The notes: a model not told the origin generated them from the letters alone. A stretch of 64,000 nt of DNA from Mesobacillus maritimus (GCF_019749255.1 NZ_JACWFH010000026.1:1-64000), one strand, 5' to 3'; counted from the stretch's first letter, positions 34,667 through 43,011 are shown. Numbers and translations: made by a program.

Positions 34667-34694
34667 AAATAAAAATATTTCGGAGGTAGCAAAG

Positions 34695-36152
34695 ATGGAA
34701 AAAGTATGTTTTGAATTAGAAAATGTCGAAGTGACATATTTAGATAAAGAGGTTTTAAAGATTGAAAGATTAGCTGTACATCAATTTGACCGTATCGGAA
34801 TAGTCGGTAAAAATGGTGCAGGTAAAAGCACGTTACTGAAATTACTGGCGGGTACAATTCAACCAACAACCGGAAAGGTGCATCGTCTTGTTGAGAATGG
34901 TTATTTTGAGCAACTTGAAACTCCATCAGTACGTGATGCTGATCCAGCGTTACTTGGAAAATTAGACGTACCAAGAGACTCTAATCAGCTAAGTGGCGGG
35001 GAACAAACAAGGATGAAACTCGCTCAATTGTTTACTCATTATTATGAAGTTTTATTAATTGATGAGCCGACTACTCACTTAGACCAAGAGGGAATTTCGT
35101 TTTTGCTTGATGAACTTAGGTATTACTACGGAGCGCTTGTATTAATTAGTCATGACCGTTCTGTATTAGATGAACTTGTTACGACAATTTGGGAAGTTCA
35201 TGAAGGCAAGGTACGAATCTATTCAGGAAATTACAGCGAATACTTGGCACAAAAGAAGTTAGAACGTGAACAGCAGAGTCAAGCTCATGAACAGTTCATA
35301 AAAGAAAAGAGCCGGCTAGAAAAAGCGGCACAAGAAAAAATGAAGAAAGCTGAAAAAGTTGCACAAGCAGGTCGATTGTCAAAAAAAGAAGCGAAGGCCA
35401 AACCGGATAAGTCCTTCATGACAAAATCCAAAGGTACGAGCCAAAAAGCTATACAGCGTGCAGCAAAGGCCATTGAGCAACGAATGGAAAAACTTCAGGA
35501 AGTCGATGCTGTAAAAGAGGATAGACCCATAATCTTCCATCAATCGAGAAGTCTAGAGTTGCATAATAAATTTCCGATAATGGCAGACCGATTTACTCTT
35601 CAAGTGGATAACAAAGTATTATTTAATGAAGTAAGTTTTCAGTTGCCACTGGGAAAAAAAATAGCGATTATTGGTAATAATGGTAGTGGCAAAAGTACTT
35701 TACTCCACCATATTGCAATCAAGGCACCCGGCTTAACTATTTCACCAAAAGCAAAAATTGGCTACTTTCGTCAAATGAGCTATCAATTTTCAAGGGATGA
35801 AACAGTATTAGAATTTCTGAAAAATCGTTCTGAATATGACGAGGGATTTTTACGAAGTGTTCTACATTCCATGTTTTTTGTCGGCACAGATATTTTAAAA
35901 AGTGTAAAATCATTAAGTGGTGGTGAAGCGATTCGTCTACAATTATGTCAATTGTTTTTAGGAGAATATAATATTTTATTGTTAGATGAGCCGACCAATT
36001 TTTTAGATATCCATGCCATTGAAGCATTAGAAAGATTTATAAAAGCATATGAAGGCACAATTATCTTCGTATCACATGATCGCAGGTTTATGAATCGTAT
36101 AGCGGATTGTATTTATGTCATTGAACATCAACAGCTAAAATTAAGGGACTGA
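34695..36152 (+). CDS. MsrD-like ABC-F ribosomal protection protein
   Basis: 485 residues with two ABC domains and no membrane segments. First domain: Walker A GKNGAGKST, signature LSGGEQTRMKLAQ, Walker B LLIDEPTTHLD. The charged linker (residues about 185-275) is the antibiotic-resistance arm that reaches into the ribosome. Second domain: Walker A GNNGSGKST, signature LSGGEAIRLQLCQ, Walker B LLLDEPTNFLD. Blocks such as FHQSRSLELHNKFPI and ISPKAKIGYF match MsrD closely. The family removes macrolides (and in relatives ketolides, lincosamides or streptogramins) from the ribosome. It follows the Mef-like pump in the same operon. RBS CGGAGGTAG. Confidence 0.9.
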   Translation: MEKVCFELENVEVTYLDKEVLKIERLAVHQFDRIGIVGKNGAGKSTLLKLLAGTIQPTTGKVHRLVENGYFEQLETPSVRDADPALLGKLDVPRDSNQLSGGEQTRMKLAQLFTHYYEVLLIDEPTTHLDQEGISFLLDELRYYYGALVLISHDRSVLDELVTTIWEVHEGKVRIYSGNYSEYLAQKKLEREQQSQAHEQFIKEKSRLEKAAQEKMKKAEKVAQAGRLSKKEAKAKPDKSFMTKSKGTSQKAIQRAAKAIEQRMEKLQEVDAVKEDRPIIFHQSRSLELHNKFPIMADRFTLQVDNKVLFNEVSFQLPLGKKIAIIGNNGSGKSTLLHHIAIKAPGLTISPKAKIGYFRQMSYQFSRDETVLEFLKNRSEYDEGFLRSVLHSMFFVGTDILKSVKSLSGGEAIRLQLCQLFLGEYNILLLDEPTNFLDIHAIEALERFIKAYEGTIIFVSHDRRFMNRIADCIYVIEHQQLKLRD

Positions 36153-36196
36153 TTAATGAAGAAGGAGAAATGATGGGGCTTATTATCAAAATAAAA

Positions 36197-36226
36197 TCTT
36201 CCATAATCGGGCGCGATTGTGGAAGA
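36197..36226. terminator. Hairpin 1 after the ABC-F gene
   Basis: TCTTCCATAATC pairs with GATTGTGGAAGA around GGGCGC. The minus-strand side is followed by TTTTATTTTG, so it can end leftward transcription. The element looks like a dispersed repeat unit, but I cannot confirm this. Confidence 0.55.
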
Positions 36227-36228
36227 GC

Positions 36229-36271
36229 ATAAGCCTAATTCCTCAGTAAAAAAAGGGGGGATTAGGCTTAT
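36229..36271 (+). terminator. Hairpin 2 after the ABC-F gene
   Basis: A perfect 11-bp stem, ATAAGCCTAAT / ATTAGGCTTAT, is followed by CATTTTCC. A likely terminator of the resistance operon. Confidence 0.6.
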
Positions 36272-36686
36272 CATTTTCCAAAGCCTTGACGTTTCCCCCA
36301 TTGGTAAATGTCTTTGCGGTAAGTGGTAAATTTCGCGGCAACCGCTGGTAAAAAACATTTCAGAGGTGGTACATGGGTAAGCAAAAGTAAAAACCCAAAA
36401 ATAACTTGTACAACACGTATTCTTGCAAAAAGTACATTCTATTAATATTACAAGAGTTAAAGTAATAATCCCAAAATGTTGAAGGACAATTAGCATATAA
36501 GAATCTTGTCAATAGAAGCTAAGTCGTAATATAAGAAAATGCAGTGTGTTTTTGAACCCGAAAGCACACTGCATTTATTATTGAAATCAACGACTACCTT
36601 TCTTTTATAATCTAAGAGAATTTTAATATAGTGTTAAAATTCTCTTTATTTCCTCAGTGTTGATTTACTTTATATTGAATGATGTT
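36272..36686. other. Spacer between resistance operon and integrase stub
   Basis: No supported gene. A minus-strand frame here covers the hairpins and appears spurious. A strong hairpin at 36539-36574 (ATGCAGTGTG / CACACTGCAT, followed by TTATTATT) is a probable terminator in the plus direction. Confidence 0.5.
36539..36578. terminator. Hairpin terminator before the integrase stub
   Basis: 10-bp perfect stem ATGCAGTGTG / CACACTGCAT, T-rich on the right and A-rich on the left, so usable in both directions. Confidence 0.65.
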
Positions 36687-36911
36687 TTATAGAGAACTGT
36701 TTTGTACAATAGATGAGAAACGTTCATCAATTCCTCCGGTAGTATTAAAATTTTGAATGTCTAAAAGAAGTTGTTGCAGAGCATTTTCACATTCTTTTTT
36801 AGTTTTAAATCCTCCAACTGACTTTCGCAAGCGCTTGCCTGTAATTGGATCTTTACCAATATCCAACTGAAATGTCCAAGTTAATCCTCGTTTAATAATA
36901 TATCCTTTCAT
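36687..36911 (-). pseudogene. Truncated integrase (arm-binding domain only)
   Basis: 74 codons beginning MKGYIIKRGLTWTFQLDIGK, closely similar to the first 70 residues of integrases A and B (KRG.TWT..DIGKDP.TGKR, GGFK.KK). It stops before the core-binding and catalytic domains. ATG 36911 has CGGAGG upstream. It follows an excisionase-like gene on the same strand, the normal xis-int order. It looks like the remains of a third integrase cut off by a deletion or by arrival of the resistance operon. A short product could still bind arm sites. Confidence 0.7.
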
Positions 36912-36990
36912 AATCAATTCCTCCGTTTATTTTATAAGTTTAGTAGTTCTTGCAAGTGGCTATTAGTGTAAAACCACTTGCCATTTAAAT

Positions 36991-37185
36991 TTATTTGTTT
37001 TGTTGCTGTGCTTGAAGCCAACTGAAAAACTCTGACTTCAATACGCGCTTACTACGACCAATTTTAATAAGCGGGAATGAAACTAAATTCATAATTTCAT
37101 AAGCTGTAGGTTTTGACACCGTTAAAATTTCAGCCAAGTGTTCAGCAGTAAGCATAAATGGGTAATCCTCGATGTTTTTTTGCAT
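36991..37185 (-). CDS. Excisionase-like helix-turn-helix protein
   Basis: 64 residues, single HTH_17/MerR-like domain: LTAEHLAEILTVSKPTAYEI then LIKIGRSKRVLKSEFFSWLQ, the typical wing and helix of Xis-type proteins. ATG 37185 follows AAAGGAG. It precedes the integrase stub, as xis precedes int in Tn916-like elements. The upstream 145 bp are tandemly duplicated and contain a palindromic operator. Confidence 0.8.
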   Translation of the reverse strand: MQKNIEDYPFMLTAEHLAEILTVSKPTAYEIMNLVSFPLIKIGRSKRVLKSEFFSWLQAQQQNK

Positions 37186-37308
37186 TTTATTAATTCTCCT
37201 TTAGTAATTTTAGTTTAAATAAAATCAATGTTTTATGAATCAATCGATTAATTCTGAGATATTATAGCGTCTGTTTTTTTCTATTCGAAGAGGTTTAACT
37301 AAAAAAAT
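37164..37308. repeat. Direct repeat copy 1 (xis start and promoter region)
   Basis: About 145 bp from the first codons of the excisionase gene through its upstream region. Copy 2 lies 178 bases to the right with scattered differences. It contains the palindrome GAATCAATCGATTAATTC at 37237-37254. Confidence 0.8.
37237..37254. promoter_or_regulatory. Palindromic operator candidate upstream of xis
   Basis: GAATCAATCGATTAATTC is a near-perfect 18-bp palindrome, about 52 bases before the excisionase start, and is repeated exactly at 37415-37432. Conservation of this core within the diverged duplicate suggests a protein binding site. Confidence 0.6.
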
Positions 37309-37341
37309 TATAAAAAGGTAAATGCAATATCTTCCTCTGAA

Positions 37342-37486
37342 AATCCTCGATGTTTTTTGCATTTTAATTAGTTCTCCGTTATTAGTTTTTGTTTAATTAA
37401 AATCAATGTTTTATGAATCAATCGATTAATTCTGAAATATTATAGCGTTTGATTTTTTCTATTCTAAGAGGTTTAAGTAAAAAATT
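37342..37486. repeat. Direct repeat copy 2
   Basis: Copy of 37164-37308 at 178 bases offset, starting AATCCTCGATG and ending near GGTTTAAGTAAAAAA. It preserves the palindrome (37415-37432) exactly and the first few codons of the excisionase frame, which run into a short out-of-frame tail. Confidence 0.8.
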
Positions 37487-37643
37487 TTATTTTCCTTTAT
37501 ATATGGGTTTGTTTTTTATAAAATAAGGGCCTCGGAATAAACTGTGAAACTAGAATTGTAGTGAACAAATAATATTACAGAGGGTATAAATGTTGTTTGT
37601 TGTGTTTAGAATGTTAAAAAACATTCTAAAGTAGGGAGATAAG

Positions 37644-37895
37644 ATGAGTAAGATGGAACAGCCAACCGATACGATTCATAAGATTTTTGATGTGCAGGAT
37701 GATGCAGTACTTCATGCTGAAGATATTGCAAAGCTGGTAAATATGCATACAGAAAGTGTAAGACGATGGTGTCGAACTGGTAAACTACCAAGCTACAACT
37801 TCGCCGGTAAGTATATTGTCGTAGGATCTGATTTTAAGGAATTTATGAGAAAGGCTAAAATCAAACGAAGATGGGAACAGATGTTGAATGAGTAA
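37644..37895 (+). CDS. Excisionase/HTH_17-type DNA-binding protein
   Basis: 83 residues. HTH_17 core: HAEDIAKLVNMHTESVRRWC then RTGKLPSYNFAGKYIV and GSDFKEFMRK. ATG 37644 follows AGGGAG. It overlaps the next gene by eight bases. Closely similar to the minus-strand protein at 38251-38517. Likely an excision factor or regulator of the large recombinase nearby. Confidence 0.75.
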   Translation: MSKMEQPTDTIHKIFDVQDDAVLHAEDIAKLVNMHTESVRRWCRTGKLPSYNFAGKYIVVGSDFKEFMRKAKIKRRWEQMLNE

Positions 37896-38247
37896 GGAAT
37901 ATGTATATTTGTCTTTTTTTAAGTCGAATAAGGTAAATTATATTTATCACTCAAAATCACAGACAATTGAGTTTGCTTGTATATATTGTCATGGAAAAGC
38001 TGCAATGAATAGTAGAACATCTGAGTGGAAATGTCGTATCTGTAGCGAAAGTGGCAATCTAGTTACACTTATTAATTTTGCAAAACACAATACATTTGGA
38101 GAAATATATGTACCAAATAAAGAGAAGCAATCTATCTTCAGGATGTTAGATCGATTATCAAATAAGTATCCCGAAGAAAATAGATTGGTACTTTTAGAAC
38201 AGAAAGTAAAAGAACTTATCAAATACTATGAAAAAAACACCGTATAG
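37888..38247 (+). CDS. Zinc-finger protein resembling a DnaG CHC2 domain
   Basis: 119 residues. CIYCHGKAAMNSRTSEWKCR and ICSESGNLVTLINFAKHN give two CxxC pairs spaced as in the DnaG-type zinc-binding domain, followed by a helical tail. No primase catalytic core is attached. Coupled to the HTH gene before it. Could recruit primase or bind single-stranded DNA during replication of the element. Confidence 0.65.
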   Translation: MSKEYVYLSFFKSNKVNYIYHSKSQTIEFACIYCHGKAAMNSRTSEWKCRICSESGNLVTLINFAKHNTFGEIYVPNKEKQSIFRMLDRLSNKYPEENRLVLLEQKVKELIKYYEKNTV

Positions 38248-38273
38248 CCATTAATGGCCGGTACGGTGTTTTT
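38236..38273. terminator. Bidirectional terminator between converging genes
   Basis: AACACCGTA/TACGGTGTT with an inner GCCATT/AATGGC stem, A-rich to the left and TTTTT to the right. Confidence 0.8.
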
Positions 38274-38517
38274 GATTTTTAATGGAATACCATTGCATAA
38301 CGAATGATTTAAAATCTGATCCACGAATTTTGTAACGACCAAAGGGACTGAGGCATTTCAAATGTCCGCTTCTGCACCATCTTCTTACCGTTTCTTCGTG
38401 TACTCCTATCAGTCTAGCGATATTACTTGGGCTGAGAATTACATCGTTGTCGATGGCATGGATAACAGAGAATCTTTTTAATTCATCGTAGTCGTTTTCT
38501 TGGTGTAAGTGCTGCAT
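38251..38517 (-). CDS. HTH_17-type DNA-binding protein, paralogue of 37644-37895
   Basis: 88 residues. SPSNIARLIGVHEETVRRWC then RSGHLKCLSPFGRYKIRGSD aligns with the plus-strand protein (VRRWCR-G-L, GSDFK-F). Starts five bases after the large recombinase stop, with GGAGTATAAAAAGG upstream, so it is co-transcribed with it and may be its directionality factor. Confidence 0.75.
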   Translation of the reverse strand: MQHLHQENDYDELKRFSVIHAIDNDVILSPSNIARLIGVHEETVRRWCRSGHLKCLSPFGRYKIRGSDFKSFVMQWYSIKNQKHRTGH

Positions 38518-38522
38518 CCTTT

Positions 38523-40613
38523 TTATACTCCTTTCAAAGTTGTAATAATTTTTTTCTTACTAGCAATCAAACTTTGGCGTTTAGAAATCCACTGTTGTTC
38601 AGTCATACCTTTAGGCTTCTGTTGAATTTGTATTAGTTCGCTGTCAATTTTTAATAGTTGTTCTTGAAGATCATTTCTTTCGGGGTTCTCTTCATCAAGG
38701 TTATCTGTAAACGATTCAACCTCAAGAATCATCGTTCCTACTCTATACCCTCTTTCTTCTTCCCACACTTTTAACTTTTCAAGATCCCAAGGGAAATTGA
38801 TGGTTGCATCAAGTACTTGATAATATTGTTCCTTGGAAATCTCAGAAAGGTAATATTCTTCCCCCACAGAGCGAGTCGGTTTGTGCCGTAATTGATGATC
38901 TGCAGCTGTTCTCTTTGCTAAGTCATTTAAGGAAATATCATCTCTGATAAAGGTACGCATAATAATGTTGTTTAAAGAATGCCTTGAAGCTTTAAAGATA
39001 AAATCTTGTTTTCTTACGTCATCTAGAAAATCAAGTTGTTGACGTAAACGGTTAATAAATCCGAATGTCATTGGCTTTTTATACTGATATTCTGGTAGAG
39101 CATAGTCCGGCCTAAATAGAAACCCTTTCCCTTTAGGAAAACTTTGGTCTTGCTTTCTATAGATAAAAGATAGAAATTGATTTAGTTGTTTCACGGTATC
39201 AGGTGGAATAGGAGTATGATAGTCTGGGTGAGAAGGACTGTTTTCTTGTTTTGAAATAGAGGCAGGTAACCTTAATATTCCCCAACCCTTTTCATCGGTT
39301 TTAAGATAGCCATCATAGTCCAATTGGAAATGTTCAATTTTTAGTTTATGAAGCTCTTCAGGTCGTATACCCGTCGTACATGATAGTTGCCACATTGTCG
39401 CATTTTTCAATGGGTCTCTAGCTCGTAGATCTTCTAACAAATAATGTTTGATTAACACCATTTGTTCTCTGGTCAAAAACGTTTTTGTTCTGGTATTCAC
39501 ATCTGCTTTATTAAGTTCACTATCTTTTCTAGGGAATTGTTGAAGGAACTTCATAATGCGCCTCTTAATACGGGTAAACTTTCTAAATTCATCTTCATCA
39601 TCCATTGCATCTTCTTCCATAGAATCTAATAGATAGTAATAGAAGGGCCTTAATTGCTGATAGTAATTTATTAACGTCTTTCCTTTTCGCTTCGTAGAGA
39701 GAAACAAGTAATCATCTTTTGTTACTTTATAGATATCAAACACATCCGGATTGAAACCATCAGGTAGTTGAATTCTTTGGAAAGGATTTTTGTGAAAATC
39801 ATCTTCAATCCCACATCGTCCAGCGATTATTAATACAAATGCAGAACTAATAGTTCTTTTCATTACTTCAATCATTTCATCTTTATTCGCAATTTGCGGA
39901 GCGGAGCGATATCCATTGTAATCTATTACTCCGCCATTTTCTCTAAAGCGCAAGTATTTTCTAAGAAGCTCTTGTTGTTTTTGGTTTAATAAATCAAATG
40001 CACTTTTCAGGTTCTCGCCAACAAATTCAGAAAAACTCTCTTTGACCTGAACTTTTAGTGATGGAAGTAACGTTATTATTTCTGTTTCATCGTATAAATT
40101 GGTTCCCAGTAAATGAGCTGGTTGAGGAAGTAGTCCAGCTCGCTGGTATTGCCGTAATTGCGAGAGTGAAACAAGATTCGTATTTTTCCCAATCTGTTCA
40201 ATAGTGTTAAATCTATTTTCAAGTACAGCTGAACGAATAAAAAAGTAATTCATTCTAATATCTAATAGATCAGGAGGTGGGGGAGCGCATTTAGGGATTT
40301 CGACGTATTTTCCTTCCCAATTACCTCTTCGAATCTGTTCTACTAATTCACGAAATGATAGATTTAACATTCTTGCCACATGATAAGCAGCTATATATTC
40401 AGGACTATTATTGTAAAAGTGATATGCCTCATTATGTTCTGAGTAATATTCTTGAATGAGTGGAATGGCCTCTGGTTGTACGAAATAGTTCGATTCATCC
40501 TTGACAAGATATTGAACAAAAGGTGTTTGCTGTACCAGATAATTGAAACATTTCCCTGAAATTCCGCTTAACTTAGCAGCTTGATTTCGCGTTAATAAAG
40601 TTAAGTTTTCCAT
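38523..40613 (-). CDS. Large tyrosine recombinase with N-terminal HTH region
   Basis: About 696 residues. N-terminal half: two helix-turn-helix-like segments (LTRNQAAKLSGISGKCFNYL; AAYHVARMLNLSFRELVEQI) and SLSQLRQYQRAGLLPQPAHL, a MerR-like stretch. C-terminal half is a phage-integrase domain: Arg in TTGIRPEELHKLKIEHF, FKASRHSLNNIIMR as the second box, ADHQLRHKP and EEYYL around the putative nucleophile. Total length is about twice that of typical integrases. ATG 40613 has AAAGGAT upstream; a longer frame to 40685 has none. It is probably the integrase of the element bearing the replication and BREX modules. Confidence 0.75.
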   Translation of the reverse strand: MENLTLLTRNQAAKLSGISGKCFNYLVQQTPFVQYLVKDESNYFVQPEAIPLIQEYYSEHNEAYHFYNNSPEYIAAYHVARMLNLSFRELVEQIRRGNWEGKYVEIPKCAPPPPDLLDIRMNYFFIRSAVLENRFNTIEQIGKNTNLVSLSQLRQYQRAGLLPQPAHLLGTNLYDETEIITLLPSLKVQVKESFSEFVGENLKSAFDLLNQKQQELLRKYLRFRENGGVIDYNGYRSAPQIANKDEMIEVMKRTISSAFVLIIAGRCGIEDDFHKNPFQRIQLPDGFNPDVFDIYKVTKDDYLFLSTKRKGKTLINYYQQLRPFYYYLLDSMEEDAMDDEDEFRKFTRIKRRIMKFLQQFPRKDSELNKADVNTRTKTFLTREQMVLIKHYLLEDLRARDPLKNATMWQLSCTTGIRPEELHKLKIEHFQLDYDGYLKTDEKGWGILRLPASISKQENSPSHPDYHTPIPPDTVKQLNQFLSFIYRKQDQSFPKGKGFLFRPDYALPEYQYKKPMTFGFINRLRQQLDFLDDVRKQDFIFKASRHSLNNIIMRTFIRDDISLNDLAKRTAADHQLRHKPTRSVGEEYYLSEISKEQYYQVLDATINFPWDLEKLKVWEEERGYRVGTMILEVESFTDNLDEENPERNDLQEQLLKIDSELIQIQQKPKGMTEQQWISKRQSLIASKKKIITTLKGV

Positions 40614-40940
40614 TTTTTTATCCTTTCTATCGTATTTTATCAATCTATCCATTTTTGGATAAAAACATACATACACACAAAACACACATTCTATAACAAA
40701 ATAGGATGTCGAAATGATGGTTATTAGGAGTTAATGTGTTGCAGTATGTGAGCAATGTGTGTTTCATCAAACTTGTTCATTTGATGTTTTTAAACATTAT
40801 AGCTACATAATTGCTGCATTCGAACAACCTAGAAAAATAGATTGAAAAAATTATCTAGAATTTCTTTAATTGAACAACTTCATACGATAAACTAACTAAT
40901 AGCAAATTAATCTAGTTAAAAACAGAAGGAGTAAACTAAA
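40614..40940. other. Divergent promoter region
   Basis: Lies between the minus-strand recombinase and a plus-strand gene, AT-rich, with repeated ACACACA/ACACACAAAAC near 40670-40690. No gene is visible; it should hold promoters for both directions. Confidence 0.4.
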
Positions 40941-41417
40941 ATGAGGGACCGCAGAAGAATTCCAAGAATCATTTCCTTGCTACAAAAGATTTGGGAGCAG
41001 CAGCACGACGTTCGCTTTAACCAATTAATTTCTAATTTGCAGTCTCAGTATTCGCTTCTGAATGATAATTACGGAAAAAAAGAAATTGATTCTAATAGAG
41101 GTACATATTTAGATTTATTTTTTCTAGAAGATGATAAGTGGGAATTATTCCTTGAAGATTATTGGAGAGAAATTGAGGAAGAACTGAAAAAAGAAGAAGC
41201 AAAAATTACTGATGAAGTTATTAATGAAGTAATTAATCTGTTTCTTGAAGCAGGCATTAAACAGGAAAGCTTAGATGATAAAGTTTCTAATAACATTAGA
41301 AGATTTTATCTAGTTGAGAGCAGATGGTTGACTACGGAGGCCATAACTGACCTGATTAAAAATTTCTCAAACGAGGACAGACTACAATTATTTTATAAAA
41401 TAAATCAAGGTCTATGA
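40941..41417 (+). CDS. DUF1040-like protein with helical extension
   Basis: 158 residues. The N-terminal RDRRRIPRIISLLQKIWEQQ followed by HDVRFNQLISNLQSQYS and FFLEDDKWELFLED resembles DUF1040/YihD-like small proteins (RDxxRIxxIL..L...W....DLR..QL). A second helical half (DEVINEVINLFLEAGIKQES; AITDLIKNFSNEDRLQLFYK) is of unknown type. RBS AGAAGGAG. Function unknown. Confidence 0.6.
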   Translation: MRDRRRIPRIISLLQKIWEQQHDVRFNQLISNLQSQYSLLNDNYGKKEIDSNRGTYLDLFFLEDDKWELFLEDYWREIEEELKKEEAKITDEVINEVINLFLEAGIKQESLDDKVSNNIRRFYLVESRWLTTEAITDLIKNFSNEDRLQLFYKINQGL

Positions 41418-41459
41418 TAAGTAAAACTTAACACAGACCCAAATTAATCTTATATGAAA

Positions 41460-42761
41460 TTAACCACTGACTTTCATTTTGGACAAATCAAGAAATGTTC
41501 CTGTTTCTTTGACAAATAGTAAATCAACGGGACCGACTGGACCATTTCGTTGCTTTGCTATATTAATTTCGATTTTGTTTTTTTGATCACTGTTGTTGTT
41601 ATAGTAATCATCACGATGTAGCAAAAGGATTACATCAGCGTCTTGTTCAATGCTCCCTGAATCTCGTAAATCACTCATATAAGGACGTTTGTCTGCCCGT
41701 TGTTCAACATTCCGATTAAGCTGACTTAATAGAATGATAGGTACGTTAAGCTCTTTTGCCATTATCTTTAGTTCTCTTGTTATCGCTGCGATTTTTAAGT
41801 CGTGTCTATCGTAGCTGTTATCTGTCTTTATTAGTTGTAAATAATCAATGATAACCAAACTAGGATTTTCTTTAGTTTTTCTTATTTCCCTTCTAATCTT
41901 TAAATTGATGTCAAAAGTAGTTTGACCCGGATAATCGTCTATAACTAAGTCCCATTTATCAATAATTCCTGTAACGTGTGCCGCACGGTCCATTTCTTCA
42001 TCTGTCATTTGATTTTGACGTAAAAACATGGAATTAATGCCTGCCATTGAACTTAGTATTCGATAGAGTAGTTGCTTTTGGGGCATTTCAAACGAGAAAA
42101 AAATCACTTTAGTATTCTTTTTGCAAGCATTTATTGCAAAGTTTAAAGCAAGAGCTGTTTTTCCTACAGACGGTCGAGCAGCGAGTATAATTAAGTCTCC
42201 TTTTTGAAATCCATCCGTCATTAAATTTAAATCTAAAAAACCTGTATCAATTCCACTTAATCCTTCGTTTTTATTTGAAAGTTCATCATATATTTCCATT
42301 AGGACATCTTGTTTCGAGACTCCCGAAATATCTCCACCTTCATCTGTTAACTCGTTTAATAGTTTTAGAGTGTGATAAAGGCTTTCTTCACTTGGAGTAA
42401 ATTCAAAGGATTTAAGAATTTGTAATGCCTTTCTAATTTTAAAAGCCTTTTTGACCAGACCTTCATAAAAGTGGAAAGGTTCAACACTAGGAACAGCTTC
42501 CCCTAATTGCAGGAGATAGCTCACACCTCCGATTTGCTCTGTTGTAATATTACCTAATTTTGAAACCAACGTTACATAATCTATTGGTTCATCATCTTTG
42601 TCTAATTCTTTCATAGCCTTAAAAATAGTTTGATGTTTTTCCCAAGAAAATTCCTCAGATTTTACAGTAGTATCTTTAATTAATTCGGGTTTTTGTAAGA
42701 TGCAGCCAAGAACCACTTGTTCTGCCTCAATATTATAAACATCATTATGGTTATTCTGCAT
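41460..42761 (-). CDS. DnaB-type replicative helicase
   Basis: 433 residues. N-terminal DnaB domain (NIEAEQVVLGCILQKPELIK), linker, then RecA-like core with Walker A ARPSVGKTALALN, Walker B LVIIDYLQLI and SQLNRNVEQRADKRPYMSDL. It is slightly shorter than host DnaC (about 450). It overlaps the G39P-like gene by 11 bases. Together with the next two genes it forms an initiator-loader-helicase set as in phage SPP1 (genes 38, 39, 40), which starts element replication. Confidence 0.92.
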   Translation of the reverse strand: MQNNHNDVYNIEAEQVVLGCILQKPELIKDTTVKSEEFSWEKHQTIFKAMKELDKDDEPIDYVTLVSKLGNITTEQIGGVSYLLQLGEAVPSVEPFHFYEGLVKKAFKIRKALQILKSFEFTPSEESLYHTLKLLNELTDEGGDISGVSKQDVLMEIYDELSNKNEGLSGIDTGFLDLNLMTDGFQKGDLIILAARPSVGKTALALNFAINACKKNTKVIFFSFEMPQKQLLYRILSSMAGINSMFLRQNQMTDEEMDRAAHVTGIIDKWDLVIDDYPGQTTFDINLKIRREIRKTKENPSLVIIDYLQLIKTDNSYDRHDLKIAAITRELKIMAKELNVPIILLSQLNRNVEQRADKRPYMSDLRDSGSIEQDADVILLLHRDDYYNNNSDQKNKIEINIAKQRNGPVGPVDLLFVKETGTFLDLSKMKVSG

Positions 42762-43011
42762 TTAACATACGTCTCCGTTCTTCAAGTTGTTTCAGAAAAT
42801 CGTTCCGAGCCTTTTCCTGAACAGCAATTTGACTGATTGTTGGAGGAAAAGAGCTAGTTCGAATATATGTGTGTAGATTTTGCTGGACAGCATCAAATGG
42901 CATTGTCACCAAATGATTAAGCCAGAATAACAATTTTTCTTGATTCATCTCAAAATTAGGGTATGCGATTGTTATACTGCGGATAATAGAAATAGCCTGA
43001 TCTTTAGTCAT
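42751..43011 (-). CDS. G39P-like helicase loader/inhibitor
   Basis: 86 residues: TKDQAISIIRSITIAYPNFE, then MPFDAVQQNLHTYIRTSSFP and PTISQIAV. The pattern of short helices ending in FPPTISQI is that of the G39P helicase loader/inhibitor family. It lies between the initiator and the DnaB-type helicase and overlaps both, as SPP1 gene 39 does. In SPP1 the protein holds the helicase inactive and hands it to the origin. Confidence 0.75.
   Translation of the reverse strand: MTKDQAISIIRSITIAYPNFEMNQEKLLFWLNHLVTMPFDAVQQNLHTYIRTSSFPPTISQIAVQEKARNDFLKQLEERRRMLNAE

Noticed and set aside
36128-36496. 122-codon minus-strand frame after the ABC-F gene
   Set aside because: It reads through two strong hairpins and lacks an RBS; the frame seems to be a by-product of repeat-like sequence.
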